A stretch of DNA of 64,000 nt, taken from positions 61,604-125,603 of the forward strand of contig NZ_LMHV01000008.1 of the NCBI RefSeq assembly GCF_001429725.1, in the 5' to 3' direction. Both the position numbers and the translations under genes were made by a program. The DNA comes from Rhizobium sp. Root708. Lineage in GTDB: Bacteria > Pseudomonadota > Alphaproteobacteria > Rhizobiales > Rhizobiaceae. This document shows, one piece after another, positions 1 through 10,236 of the stretch. How positions within the stretch are numbered: the stretch's first letter is position 1; each line of letters opens with the position of its first letter. The notes under the pieces are model-generated. The model had not been told where the DNA came from. It saw only the letters and a list, made by a program, of their open reading frames with translations, and searched no databases.

Positions 1-1
1 C

Positions 2-844
<843 letters not shown>

Positions 845-858
845 TTGACGTAAAACAG

Positions 859-892
859 CCACAGAGGGTTCGGGAAACCGGGCCCTCTGTGG
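859..892 (+). terminator. Intercistronic hairpin after the binding-protein gene
   Basis: Perfect 10-bp inverted repeat CCACAGAGGG / CCCTCTGTGG with a 14-base loop that itself contains CGG/CCG, 15 bases after the stop codon. There is no long T run, so it is more likely a partial terminator or an mRNA-end stabiliser than a full stop. Such a hairpin would raise binding-protein mRNA over the transporter mRNA. Confidence 0.6.
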
Positions 893-922
893 TCTATTTC
901 ACATAACTTCGAGGTTCATCGC

Positions 923-1567
923 ATGTTGAGGATCAGGGGCGCCCTGATCGCCGCTCTCGTGGCGGCGGCTTTGCCTGGCTGCAAGATCATCAAGACGCCG
1001 ACTGCCGAGGAAAAGGCACAGGCGGCTGCAAAGGACGCATTCGATCCGAATGCAAAGGTCGAGGCGATCTGGCAATCGCAGGCTGTTCCCTATTTCGAAA
1101 AGCGCGCCGGCGAGCTCAAGGACGTGGCGGCACTGGCCGCGTCGAGCCCGGATCAGGCTGGCGAAAAATACGGAAATCCAAGGAAGCAGGCTAGCTCGCC
1201 TTGGACCTATGCCGTAAAATTCTCCGGCAAGGTAATTGCAGCCGATACGCAATCGCGCGCCGCAACGCTCGATGTCGACGCCGATGGGGACGGCAAGGCC
1301 GATGCCAAGGTGCAGATCGGCCCCGCGCTTCGCGGCACGGCGCTGCGCGACACGCTGGATTTCGTCAACTTCAACGAATTCAAGAACCAGATCGAATGGG
1401 CTCAGTTCGGCAAGGCCTTCAATGAGAAGGCAAACAAAGCCTTTCTTTCGGCCGTGCCGCGCGATGGACTTGTGGGCAAGACGGTGACGGTCTTCGGCGC
1501 CTTCCCGGTGCCAAGCGGCGGCCAGCTGCCGCTGGTCACGCCATCGGAACTGACGGTGGGGCAATAG
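923..1567 (+). CDS. DUF2291 family lipoprotein of a sugar ABC transporter operon
   Basis: A 214-residue protein. The N-terminus is a short hydrophobic signal ending in a lipobox-like ALPGC, so it is probably a lipid-anchored periplasmic protein. The rest matches the DUF2291 family as I know it: an N-terminal helix rich in Ala/Glu/Lys after CKIIKT, then a small beta domain. The start has GAGG nine bases upstream. It lies between the binding-protein gene and the ATPase gene (2-base gap to the latter), the usual place for this family beside ribose-type transporters. Its job is unknown; an accessory role in transport or ligand delivery is inference from context. Confidence 0.8.
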   Translation: MLRIRGALIAALVAAALPGCKIIKTPTAEEKAQAAAKDAFDPNAKVEAIWQSQAVPYFEKRAGELKDVAALAASSPDQAGEKYGNPRKQASSPWTYAVKFSGKVIAADTQSRAATLDVDADGDGKADAKVQIGPALRGTALRDTLDFVNFNEFKNQIEWAQFGKAFNEKANKAFLSAVPRDGLVGKTVTVFGAFPVPSGGQLPLVTPSELTVGQ

Positions 1568-1569
1568 CC

Positions 1570-3114
1570 ATGAGCGAAGCCCCCAACAACAACATCATCC
1601 TTCGCCTCGACGATGTTTCGAAGGTTTATTCGGGTATCGTCGCGGTCAAGCGCGCCAATCTCGAATTGCGGCGCGGCGCGGTCAACGTGCTTGTCGGTGA
1701 AAACGGAGCCGGTAAATCGACCCTGATGAAGATCATCGCCGGCGTCGAACGGCCAACACTCGGCAAAATCATTCTCGACGGCGAGCAGGTTTCCTTCGAC
1801 AGCCCGGCTGATGCGCAGGCACACGGCATCGGCATGATTTTCCAGGAACTCAATCTTTTCTCCAACATGTCGGTGGCCGAAAACATCTTCGCCACGCGCG
1901 AGATCACCCGCGGTTTGCGCGGCATCGACCACAAGGCGCAGGTCGAAAAGGCCAATGCATTCCTGAAGCGACTGGATGCCGGCATCGACGCCGGGACGAT
2001 GGTGGAAGACCTTCCTATCGGCCAGCAGCAGCTCGTCGAGATCGCCAAGGCGATGTCGCTGAACGCACGCATCCTGATCATGGATGAACCGACGTCGGCG
2101 CTGTCGGCGGCCGAAGTCGAGATCCTGTTCAAGGTGATCGCTGAGCTGAAGGCGCAAGGCGTCGCCATCGTTTATATCTCGCATCGCCTGGAAGAGCTGA
2201 TGCGGATCGGCGATTACATCACCGTGCTGCGCGACGGCCAGATCACCGGCCAGGCGTTGGTCCGCGACATCGACACGCGCTGGATCGTGCGCTCGATGAT
2301 CGGCTCCGACGCCAAGGACTTCGCTAAGTCGGTGGACCATGCGGTCGGCAAGGAAATGTTTCGTGCGGAAGACATCAGTCTTCCCCGTTCGACCGGCGGC
2401 CTTGCGGTCGATCGCGTCTCCCTGTCGGTCAAGTCGGGCGAGATCCTCGGCATCTACGGCCTGATGGGCGCCGGGCGCAGCGAATTCTTCGAATGCGTGA
2501 TGGGGCGCCACGCGCACTCCACCGGCAAGATCTTCATCGACGGCAAGGAGGTCGCTGCGCGTGACGTGACTCGCCGCATCCGCCGGGGGCTGGCGCTGAT
2601 CCCTGAAGACAGGCAACGCGAAGGACTGGTCCAGGTTCTTTCGATCGCCAGCAACCTGTCGCTGGCAAGCCTCAACCGCTTCGCCCGGTTCTTCCATATC
2701 AACGCGGCTGCGGAGAAGACCGCCATTCGCGACGCCATCAAGGATCTCGCGATCAAGGCGCCCAATCCCGATTTCGAGGTGACCTCGATGTCGGGCGGCA
2801 ATCAGCAGAAGGTGGTGATCGGCAAGGCGCTGATGACCAACCCGAAGGTTCTTTTGATGGACGAGCCGAGCCGCGGGATCGACGTCGGCGCCAAGGCCGA
2901 CGTTTTCCGCACCATGCGGCGGCTGGCTGCAAACGGCCTCGCCATTCTGTTTTCGACGTCAGACCTCGAAGAGGTCATGGCGCTTTCCGATCGCATCGCG
3001 GTTTTGAGCAACGGCCAGCTGGTCGCTGTTTTCAACCGGGACGAGGCGACGGAAGAAGCTATTATCGCGGCTTCGGCCAAGGGACACGGACATCAAGGGA
3101 AACTCGCGTCATGA
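1570..3114 (+). CDS. Sugar ABC transporter ATP-binding protein, two ABC domains (RbsA/MglA type)
   Basis: A 514-residue tandem ATPase. Domain 1 (about residues 8-240) has Walker A GENGAGKSTLMK, a signature region around LPIGQQQLVEIAKAM, and Walker B LIMDEPTSAL. Domain 2 (about 260-500) has the degenerate Walker A GLMGAGRSEFF typical of this class, signature MSGGNQQKVVIGKAL, and LLMDEPSRGIDVG. It powers uptake of the sugar bound by the upstream binding protein. The permease start overlaps its stop by four bases, indicating translational coupling. Length and architecture are normal for carbohydrate importers of the CUT2 family. Confidence 0.93.
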   Translation: MSEAPNNNIILRLDDVSKVYSGIVAVKRANLELRRGAVNVLVGENGAGKSTLMKIIAGVERPTLGKIILDGEQVSFDSPADAQAHGIGMIFQELNLFSNMSVAENIFATREITRGLRGIDHKAQVEKANAFLKRLDAGIDAGTMVEDLPIGQQQLVEIAKAMSLNARILIMDEPTSALSAAEVEILFKVIAELKAQGVAIVYISHRLEELMRIGDYITVLRDGQITGQALVRDIDTRWIVRSMIGSDAKDFAKSVDHAVGKEMFRAEDISLPRSTGGLAVDRVSLSVKSGEILGIYGLMGAGRSEFFECVMGRHAHSTGKIFIDGKEVAARDVTRRIRRGLALIPEDRQREGLVQVLSIASNLSLASLNRFARFFHINAAAEKTAIRDAIKDLAIKAPNPDFEVTSMSGGNQQKVVIGKALMTNPKVLLMDEPSRGIDVGAKADVFRTMRRLAANGLAILFSTSDLEEVMALSDRIAVLSNGQLVAVFNRDEATEEAIIAASAKGHGHQGKLAS

Positions 3115-4175
3115 CGGCGGCAACCTCAACCACTTCTTCGCCGACGAACACGAACGGCTCTGTTCTCCTGACGCTGATGAAGCTCAGAACCTTTATCGCG
3201 CTGTTCGCCGTTATCATCTTCTTCGCGATCTTCGCTCCGAACTTCACATCGACGGCGAATATGATCCTGATGTCGAAGCACGTCGCGCTCAATGCCTTCC
3301 TGGCGATGGGCATGACTTTCGTCATCATCACCGGGGGCATCGATCTCTCGGTCGGCTCGATCGTCGGGCTTTGCGGCATGGTGGCCGGTGGCCTGATCCT
3401 CTACGGGATCGAACTGCCGGTCGGCTACACGATCTACTTCAACCTTTTCGAGATCGTGCTCATCACGCTGGCAATCGGCCTGTTCATCGGCCTGATCAAC
3501 GGTCTTTTGATCACCAAGCTCAACGTGGCGCCCTTCATCGCCACGCTTGGCACGCTCTATGTCGCGCGTGGCCTGGCACTGCTTTCATCGGATGGGCAGA
3601 CCTTTCCGAACCTCGTAGGACGCCGGGAATATGCGACAACCGGCTTCGACTTCTTCGGTGCGGGACGCATCCTCGGATTGCCGGTTTCGATCTGGATCCT
3701 GATCGCATTGGCACTGGTGGCAGCCTATGTCGCGCGGTCGACGCCAATCGGACGTCACATCTTTGCCGTCGGCGGCAACGAACGCGCGGCCCGCATGTCC
3801 GGTATCCGTGTCGATATCGTGAAGATCTTCGTCTACATGTTTTCCGGCCTCTGCGCCGCGATCGTCGGCGTCATCATCTCGTCGGAGCTGATGGCCGCGC
3901 ACCCGGCGACCGGCGAGAGCTTCGAACTCAACGCGATCGCAGCAGCCGTCCTCGGTGGCACCTCGATGTCGGGCGGTCGCGGAACGATCGGCGGCACGAT
4001 CATCGGCGCCTTCGTGATCGGCATCCTGTCGGACGGGCTGGTGATGATGGGTGTCTCATCCTTCTGGCAGATGGTCATCAAGGGGCTGGTTATTATCATC
4101 GCTGTTGTTGTCGACCAGGCGCAGCGCCGTCTTCAGCAGCGCGTTACTTTGATGCAGATGGCAAAGGCAGGCTAA
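3111..4175 (+). CDS. Sugar ABC transporter permease (RbsC type)
   Basis: A 354-residue inner-membrane protein with 8-10 predicted hydrophobic segments. It carries the family signature GGIDLSVGSIVGL near residue 80 and the coupling-helix region NERAARMSGI followed by [21 protein letters not shown]. It forms the channel of the CUT2-type importer and is likely a homodimer. It overlaps the ATPase gene by four bases and is separated from the dehydrogenase gene by a single base, so it is in the same transcript. Confidence 0.93.
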   Translation: MTAATSTTSSPTNTNGSVLLTLMKLRTFIALFAVIIFFAIFAPNFTSTANMILMSKHVALNAFLAMGMTFVIITGGIDLSVGSIVGLCGMVAGGLILYGIELPVGYTIYFNLFEIVLITLAIGLFIGLINGLLITKLNVAPFIATLGTLYVARGLALLSSDGQTFPNLVGRREYATTGFDFFGAGRILGLPVSIWILIALALVAAYVARSTPIGRHIFAVGGNERAARMSGIRVDIVKIFVYMFSGLCAAIVGVIISSELMAAHPATGESFELNAIAAAVLGGTSMSGGRGTIGGTIIGAFVIGILSDGLVMMGVSSFWQMVIKGLVIIIAVVVDQAQRRLQQRVTLMQMAKAG

Positions 4176-4176
4176 G

Positions 4177-5211
4177 ATGACGGACTTGAAAGGTGCATTG
4201 ATCGGTTGCGGCTTCTTCGCGGTCAACCAGATGCATGCCTGGCACGATGTCGAAGGTGCCGAGATCGTCGCGATCTGCGATCGCGATCCCGAGCGCCTGA
4301 GGATCATCGGCGATCAGTTCGGCATTGAACGGCGGTACAGTGATGCCGAAGCGCTCTTCGCGGACGGCGGCTTCGATTTCGTCGACATCGCGACGACCGT
4401 CCAGAGCCACCGCCCGCTCGTGGAGATGGCGGCACGCCACAAGATTGCGGCCATCTGCCAGAAACCTTTTGCCAAGACGCTTGCCGATGCCAAGGCAATG
4501 GTTGCGGCTTGCCGTGATGCCGGCGTTCCGTTGATGATCCACGAGAACTTCCGTTGGCAGACTCCTATCCAGGCAGTTCGCAAGACTCTCGACGAGAACG
4601 CGATCGGGACACCGTTTTGGGGCCGCTTCACCTTTCGCTCAGGTTATGACGTCTTTTCCGGCCAGCCTTACCTCGCCGAGCAGGACAGGTTCATCATCGA
4701 AGACCTCGGCATACACACGCTCGATATCGCGCGCTACATCCTCGGAGATGTTCTCAGCGTCACAGCCCGGACGAAGCGGGTCAATCCAAAGATCAAGGGC
4801 GAGGACGTCGCGACCATCCTGCTCGATCACGAGAGCGGCGTAACATCGGTAGTCGATGTCAGCTATGCGACCAGGCTTTCGAAGGAGCCCTTCCCTGAGA
4901 CGTTGATCGAGCTCGATGGCACGGAAGGAACCATTCGGCTGACGCAGGGCTATCAGCTCGAAATCACGAATGCGCAAGGCACGCGCTCGCTTGACGTCTC
5001 GCCCAAGCTGCTATCGTGGGCGTCGCGGCCTTGGCACAATATTCAGGAAAGCGTCTACGCGATCCAGCAGCACTGGATCGATCAATTGAAGCAGGGCCGC
5101 GAGCATTCGACATCGGGAGCCGACAACCTGAAGACATTTGCTCTCGTGGAGGCTGCCTATGACAGCGCCGCCAAACGCGAGGCGGTGGACATCGGGGCTA
5201 TGCTGAAATGA
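4177..5211 (+). CDS. apsD: D-apiose dehydrogenase (Gfo/Idh/MocA family)
   Basis: A 344-residue NAD(P)-dependent oxidoreductase. The N-terminal Rossmann domain begins with LIGCGFFAVNQMHAW, the position of the usual EKP motif reads QKP (ICQKPFAKT), and the C-terminal domain has the substrate-site motif EDLGIHTLDIAR. From memory the sequence closely resembles rhizobial D-apiose dehydrogenase, which oxidises D-apiose to apionolactone. The neighbouring lactonase-like gene and ribose-type transporter agree with this. If the name is wrong, it is still an oxidoreductase acting on the imported sugar. Confidence 0.78.
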   Translation: MTDLKGALIGCGFFAVNQMHAWHDVEGAEIVAICDRDPERLRIIGDQFGIERRYSDAEALFADGGFDFVDIATTVQSHRPLVEMAARHKIAAICQKPFAKTLADAKAMVAACRDAGVPLMIHENFRWQTPIQAVRKTLDENAIGTPFWGRFTFRSGYDVFSGQPYLAEQDRFIIEDLGIHTLDIARYILGDVLSVTARTKRVNPKIKGEDVATILLDHESGVTSVVDVSYATRLSKEPFPETLIELDGTEGTIRLTQGYQLEITNAQGTRSLDVSPKLLSWASRPWHNIQESVYAIQQHWIDQLKQGREHSTSGADNLKTFALVEAAYDSAAKREAVDIGAMLK

Positions 5212-7085
5212 CATCAGATGCGTTTCAGCTTTACGGCACTCATGAAGCTGAACCAGCGCCGGTTCGATTGCGCGCCGGCAAACTCGAGGCAGATCTTGCC
5301 GGCGGCAATCTGCGCAATATCCGCTACGACGGCACCGAGGTGCTGCGGACGATATCCTATCTCGTTCGTGACCGCGACTGGGGCACCTACAGTCCTGAGA
5401 TAAGCGACCTGACGATCAATGAGAGCGATGGTCGCTTCGAGATCTCCTATCGGGCAGGCCTTGCCGGGCCGAAGGCAACCGAGCTCACGATCGGCGTCCG
5501 TATCGTCGGCACCGCAGATCGGCTCGCGTTTGAGGCGGATGCCCACACAGCGACCGGTTTCGAGACCAACCGCTGCGGTTTCTGCATCCTGCACCCCATC
5601 GTTGGCGTTGCGGGTGAGGCAGCGGTTGTGGAGCACGTCGATGGCGCGGTCGAGACGACCACGTTTCCCGAGCTCATCGATCCTTGGCAACCGTTCAAGG
5701 ATATGCGCGCCATTACCCACACGGTCGTGCCCCAGGTAACGGCCGAATGCCGCATGGAGGGCGACACCTTCGAAATGGAGGATCAGCGCAATTGGTCCGA
5801 TGCCTCCTATAAGACCTACGTTCGCCCTCTGGCGTTGCCGTGGCCGTACCAGATTGACGCCGGTGAACCCGTACGACAAAGGATCACGCTCAGCGTTACG
5901 GATCGCCGCGTTGCCACTTCGTCGCAGACCTCAGAAACCAGCGGAGTGATCAGGCTTCAGCCTGGCTCGCGAGCCGGTAAGATGCCGATGATCGGTCTTG
6001 TCATTACGCCCGAGGAAGCTGCAAACACGCTCAAAGCTGGAGCGATCCTGTCCGAGACCGGCGCACAGGAACTACTTTTCCACTTCGACCCCTCCGCCGG
6101 GCACGGTGTCGGTGCGCTCCGCGATTTTGCCGCTCTGCTCGCGGTTCATGGCGGGCGCTCGACGCTCGAGATCGCCTTGCCGTGCAAACAGTCACCAGCT
6201 GAGGAGACCCACGAGATCGCGCGGCAGATGCGGGAAGCCGGTTTCAGGCCGGATGCAATCATGATCTCGCCGTCGGTCGACCGCCAATCCACCCCTCCCG
6301 GCAGCAAATGGCCGGAATGCCCGCCGCTCGAGGATGTCTATGCGGCGGCCCACGCCGCCTTTGGCGATATCCGCATCGGCGGTGGAATGCTGAGCTATTT
6401 CACCGAGCTCAATCGCAAGCGCGTACCTGGCGAAGGGCTCGCATTCGTCAGCCATTGCACCAATCCCATCGTCCATGCAGCCGATGATCTCAGCGTCATG
6501 CAGACGCTTGAAGCCTTGCCGTTCATAACCCGCTCGGTGCGCGCGATATACGGCGCGAAGCCATACAGGATCGGCCCAGCGACCATTCCGATGCGTCAGA
6601 ACCCCTATGGCAGCCGAACGATGGAAAATCCGCGTGGCGAGCGCATCCCGATGGCAAACCGCGACCCGAGACATAACGGACGTTTTGCTGAGGCTTTCGC
6701 GCTGGGCTATGCCATTCGCGTGCTGGATGCGGATCTGGAATGCCTGACCCTATCGGCATTGACCGGACCTTTCGGGCTATTCGCCGAAGCGGGCGAACGC
6801 GCGCGCCAGGGCGAACGTCGTCCGCTCTTCGATACGGTGCAAAAGCTGGCGAGGTTGAGTGGAGCGACCTGGACGGAATGCGCGTCATCGGTGCCGTCCG
6901 CGGTTCTGGCCTTCATCGTCGACGAACAATCGGCATCCACCCTGCATGTCGTCAATCTGACGCCTCTAGAGCAGCGCGTGGAACCGTCCGGCTTGGATTT
7001 GGCATCATCGGAAGATCGAATCGGGTTCGTGCTTGAGCCGTTCGCAACGAAAGTCCTACGGCTGGGAAGTATACAGGCCATCTAG
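5208..7085 (+). CDS. apnL: D-apionate lactonase
   Basis: A 625-residue cytoplasmic protein with no signal peptide or membrane segment. Its start overlaps the dehydrogenase stop by four bases (ATGA), which ties it to the same pathway step. Length and overall sequence (beta-rich N-terminal half, then a barrel-like half with conserved stretches such as IRIGGGMLSYFTELNRKR) fit the ApnL family as I remember it. That family hydrolyses the lactone formed by apiose dehydrogenase to D-apionate. Later steps of apionate breakdown are not in the window and may lie upstream. I cannot point to proven catalytic residues. Confidence 0.72.
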   Translation: MTSDAFQLYGTHEAEPAPVRLRAGKLEADLAGGNLRNIRYDGTEVLRTISYLVRDRDWGTYSPEISDLTINESDGRFEISYRAGLAGPKATELTIGVRIVGTADRLAFEADAHTATGFETNRCGFCILHPIVGVAGEAAVVEHVDGAVETTTFPELIDPWQPFKDMRAITHTVVPQVTAECRMEGDTFEMEDQRNWSDASYKTYVRPLALPWPYQIDAGEPVRQRITLSVTDRRVATSSQTSETSGVIRLQPGSRAGKMPMIGLVITPEEAANTLKAGAILSETGAQELLFHFDPSAGHGVGALRDFAALLAVHGGRSTLEIALPCKQSPAEETHEIARQMREAGFRPDAIMISPSVDRQSTPPGSKWPECPPLEDVYAAAHAAFGDIRIGGGMLSYFTELNRKRVPGEGLAFVSHCTNPIVHAADDLSVMQTLEALPFITRSVRAIYGAKPYRIGPATIPMRQNPYGSRTMENPRGERIPMANRDPRHNGRFAEAFALGYAIRVLDADLECLTLSALTGPFGLFAEAGERARQGERRPLFDTVQKLARLSGATWTECASSVPSAVLAFIVDEQSASTLHVVNLTPLEQRVEPSGLDLASSEDRIGFVLEPFATKVLRLGSIQAI

Positions 7086-7112
7086 CGTTAGAGATCGCCC
7101 CTGCTGTGATTG

Positions 7113-7144
7113 AAGAGGCTCGGCGCCGCGGCGCCGAGCCTCTT
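7113..7144. terminator. Bidirectional terminator between apnL and the oligosaccharide binding-protein gene
   Basis: Perfect 15-bp inverted repeat with a two-base centre. The arm on the + strand is AAGAGGCTCGGCGCC, and the repeat ends in TCTTGTCTT. It lies between two convergent stop codons (7085 and 7148), as expected for a shared terminator. Confidence 0.85.
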
Positions 7145-7147
7145 GTC

Positions 7148-8464
7148 TTAGTTGGCGAGCAGATCGTTCACTCGTGTCTCGGCATCAGCCAAGGCAGCAT
7201 CGATGTCCTTCTGTCCCATGATCGCGGCCGCGACCTCTTCGCCGATAATGTCGTTGACGGCGAACTGGTGGCGGACCTGCGCAGGGAGTGGCTTGGCGGT
7301 CGCGGCGATATCAAGGATCGTCGTGACATGCGGCAGCGCCTTGAACTGGGCGGAGTCGATCACCGCCTGCTGAGCCGGCAGATGGCCGGTGCGCGCCCAC
7401 TCGAAGTTGGTGTCCGCCATGAACTTCAGGAACTTCTGGATGGCTGCCGCTTGCTCAGGCGAGCGATCCTTCTTCGTCAAGGCCCATGAATGGCCATCCG
7501 ACCAGTAAGCCGGGGTGCCGCCGAAGACGGGCGGGTAAGGATAGACGGTGTAGCCGTCCGACAAGGCGTTGCCCTGTGCCTTGGACAGCGCGTCGAAGTC
7601 GCCGACCACCCATGTTCCGTTCAGGAGAACGCCGCCGTCACCCTTGGTGAAACCGGAAAGCGATGCTGCGTAGTCCTGATCCTTCGTCGTCAGATCCTGA
7701 TCGTAGATGTCCTTGAACAGCTGGACGATCTTTTTTGCTTCAGGCGTGTTCAGTTTCAGGTGGGTCGGATCCGCGAAGAAATCCGACTTCATCTGCGTCA
7801 GGTAGATATACATGGCGCGGTAGAAGGCGCCCTTCTCGTTGGCCATGCTCTGGACGAGGTAAGGCTTGCCCACCTTCTCCTTGAACTGCTTGGCCTGGGC
7901 CAGGAGCTCATCGGCGGTCTTCGGCAGGATCGGCGTGCCGTCCGCGTTGACCAAGCCGGCCTTGCGGAAATAGTTCATGTTGATGTGCCAGAGCATCGTG
8001 TGCGAGTCGATCGGAAGACCGAAGATCTGGCCATCCTTCGTGACACCCTCGCGACCGGCCGCCGTGAAGCCGGCAGGATCGACACCGGCACTCTTGAGAA
8101 CCTCATCGAGCGGCTGCAGCAGCCCTTTCGACTGGTAGTCGGACAGGACGGACTCGTGGATGGTAACGAGATCCGGCGGCTCGCCTGAAGCCAACTGTGC
8201 GGTCAGCTGATCATAGCCCGGCCATTCGACCGTGTTCACGTTCACCTTGATATCGGGATTGTCGGCGGCGAACTTGTTGATCTGGGACGTGATGATACCG
8301 CATTCGCCAATGGCCTTGCTGATATCGGTGTTCGTGCCCCAGTCGGCATCACATGTGCCGAAAAACCGCTGGACGGTGATCTCGACCGGATCGGCCGCCA
8401 GGGCCGGTCCTGTCGCCAGCGCAAGCGACGCTGCCAAGAGTATATTTCGCATGCCAGTTTTCAT
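7148..8464 (-). CDS. Oligosaccharide ABC transporter substrate-binding protein (MalE/UgpB type)
   Basis: A 438-residue exported protein. Residues 1-23 form a signal peptide ending in ALAAD, followed by a type II binding-protein fold of the extracellular solute-binding family 1 (for example SGEPPDLVTIHESVL and LLNGTWVVGDFDAL). AGGAGGAG precedes the start at good spacing. It is the last gene of a minus-strand operon that starts with a glycoside hydrolase, so the ligand is probably an oligosaccharide or glycoside later cut by that enzyme. The exact ligand cannot be read from the sequence. Confidence 0.9.
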   Translation of the reverse strand: MKTGMRNILLAASLALATGPALAADPVEITVQRFFGTCDADWGTNTDISKAIGECGIITSQINKFAADNPDIKVNVNTVEWPGYDQLTAQLASGEPPDLVTIHESVLSDYQSKGLLQPLDEVLKSAGVDPAGFTAAGREGVTKDGQIFGLPIDSHTMLWHINMNYFRKAGLVNADGTPILPKTADELLAQAKQFKEKVGKPYLVQSMANEKGAFYRAMYIYLTQMKSDFFADPTHLKLNTPEAKKIVQLFKDIYDQDLTTKDQDYAASLSGFTKGDGGVLLNGTWVVGDFDALSKAQGNALSDGYTVYPYPPVFGGTPAYWSDGHSWALTKKDRSPEQAAAIQKFLKFMADTNFEWARTGHLPAQQAVIDSAQFKALPHVTTILDIAATAKPLPAQVRHQFAVNDIIGEEVAAAIMGQKDIDAALADAETRVNDLLAN

Positions 8465-8509
8465 TGCAATCTCCTCCTATTGCTGTGCGAAAACAAATTG
8501 CGGGTTACC

Positions 8510-9358
8510 TCAACGTGCTGCTCGGCCGGAGACGGCAGCGACGATGTATTTCTGGAAGAACAGGTAGACAAGAAGCGTCGGCAGGCCGGCAAACACTGCC
8601 TGCGCCATGAGAAATCCAAGTCCCTCGGTTTGCGCGAAGTTGGTTTGCATCGACGCGATCCCGGTGGTGATCGTGTACATCTCCTTCTTCGTCGCCGAGA
8701 TCAGCGGCCACAGGTAATCGTTCCAGGCTCCGAGAAAGGTGAAGACACCGAGTGTTGCCTGCGCGGGAATGGTCTGCGGCAACAGGACCTTCCAGAAGAT
8801 CGAGAAGCGCGAGGCATTGTCGAGAAGTGCCGCCTCATCCAGCTCCTTCGGTATCTCCCGAAAGTACTGCGTCATCAGAAACACCCCGAATGGCGCCGCA
8901 AGGCCCGGCAGAATGAGACCCGGATAGGTGTTGTGCAGCTTCAAGATGCTGAAGATCTGGTGACGTGCGACAATCACGGCCTGCTCGGGAACGGCGAGGC
9001 CAAACAGGACGAGAACGAACAGGATATCCCGGCCCGGGAAGCGAAGCCGCGCAAATCCGTATCCGGCGAGCGACGAGAGGATCAGAACCCCGACCGTCAT
9101 TCCAAGAGACACGATCACGCTGTTCAGGAACCACCGGAAAACGTTCGAGCCGCCGAGAACGTCGAGATAGTTCTTCAGCGTGTAAGGCGCGTGGAAGACG
9201 GCGTTGGTGTCAAGCTTGAGCTCCTGATTGAGCTTGAAGGACAACGCGATCACCCAGGCAATCGGCAGGATCATGATCAAGGCGGCAAGCACGACAAGCA
9301 GCACTATCAGGACATCGCCGATCCGCGGTCTGACCATTCCAATGTTCCCGCCGGTCAT
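8510..9358 (-). CDS. Sugar ABC transporter permease (MalG type)
   Basis: A 282-residue inner-membrane protein with six predicted membrane segments and the EAA coupling motif around ELDEAALLDNASRFSIFWKVLLP. It pairs with the MalF-type permease encoded just before it, whose stop overlaps this start by four bases. It belongs to the CUT1 carbohydrate importer class. The gap to the binding-protein gene is 45 bases. Confidence 0.92.
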   Translation of the reverse strand: MTGGNIGMVRPRIGDVLIVLLVVLAALIMILPIAWVIALSFKLNQELKLDTNAVFHAPYTLKNYLDVLGGSNVFRWFLNSVIVSLGMTVGVLILSSLAGYGFARLRFPGRDILFVLVLFGLAVPEQAVIVARHQIFSILKLHNTYPGLILPGLAAPFGVFLMTQYFREIPKELDEAALLDNASRFSIFWKVLLPQTIPAQATLGVFTFLGAWNDYLWPLISATKKEMYTITTGIASMQTNFAQTEGLGFLMAQAVFAGLPTLLVYLFFQKYIVAAVSGRAAR

Positions 9359-10236
9359 CGGCTCTCCTCCTTGCGGCGTGCGACGACGTACTGGACGAGA
9401 GCCGCCATCAGAATGAGTGCGAAGAGGACCTGCGATGTTGCGGCACCCATGCCGACGTCAAAGCGGCGGAACGCGACCTCGTAGACATAGAGAACCACAG
9501 GCCGGGAGGCGTTGTTCGGGCCGCCCTGCGTCATCAGCTGAGCCTGGCCGAACAGCTGGAATTGCAGCACGCATTGAACGATGAGGACAAGCACGAACGT
9601 CCGACGAATGGCCGGCAGCGTTATGTGCCAGAGCGTTTTCCAGCGTTTCGCATTGTCGAGAGCCGCAGCCTCGTAGATCTCGCCGGGTATCTGCTGCAGC
9701 GCCGCCAGAAACAGCATCATCGGCAGCCCGATGCCCCACCAGAGCGTTGCGATGGCGATGGCCGGCATAGCCAGTTTCGGGCTGCTCAGGAAGGCAACCT
9801 GCGGCAATCCGAGCCAGCCGAAAATATTGGACAGCAAGCCGATGTCGGGGATGAAAACGATGCGCCAGATCAGAGTCACGACCGTAACCGACAGCACCGA
9901 CGAGGCGAAGAAAATGGCGCGCATGACGGTCGCAAATCGCGTCTGGCGGTTCAGCGCCAGTGCCAGGGCGAGCCCGCAAACGGCGAAGGCCGGTACCGTC
10001 AGCACCACGAAATAGAGCGTGTTGACGATCGATCCAAGGAAGACTTTGTCGGCAAACAATCTGGTGTAGTTGGCCAACCCAACGAATTTGCCTGGACCGA
10101 ACAGATCGGCCTTGGTCAAGCTGAGCCAGGCGCCCCATAGCAGGGGAATGACAAGCAGGAAGGAGAACACCAGTAGAAACGGTGCGACGAAAATGCCGTT
10201 CTTCAGCTCGGATTGATGTGCGGTCGCGCTACGCAT
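9355..10236 (-). CDS. Sugar ABC transporter permease (MalF type)
   Basis: A 293-residue membrane protein with six predicted segments and the EAA loop IYEAAALDNAKRWKTLWHITLP. It is the partner of the MalG-type permease and overlaps both neighbours in the operon (8 bases with the ATPase gene, 4 with the MalG-type gene). It lacks the long periplasmic insert of E. coli MalF, as is common in rhizobial CUT1 systems. Confidence 0.92.
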   Translation of the reverse strand: MRSATAHQSELKNGIFVAPFLLVFSFLLVIPLLWGAWLSLTKADLFGPGKFVGLANYTRLFADKVFLGSIVNTLYFVVLTVPAFAVCGLALALALNRQTRFATVMRAIFFASSVLSVTVVTLIWRIVFIPDIGLLSNIFGWLGLPQVAFLSSPKLAMPAIAIATLWWGIGLPMMLFLAALQQIPGEIYEAAALDNAKRWKTLWHITLPAIRRTFVLVLIVQCVLQFQLFGQAQLMTQGGPNNASRPVVLYVYEVAFRRFDVGMGAATSQVLFALILMAALVQYVVARRKEESR

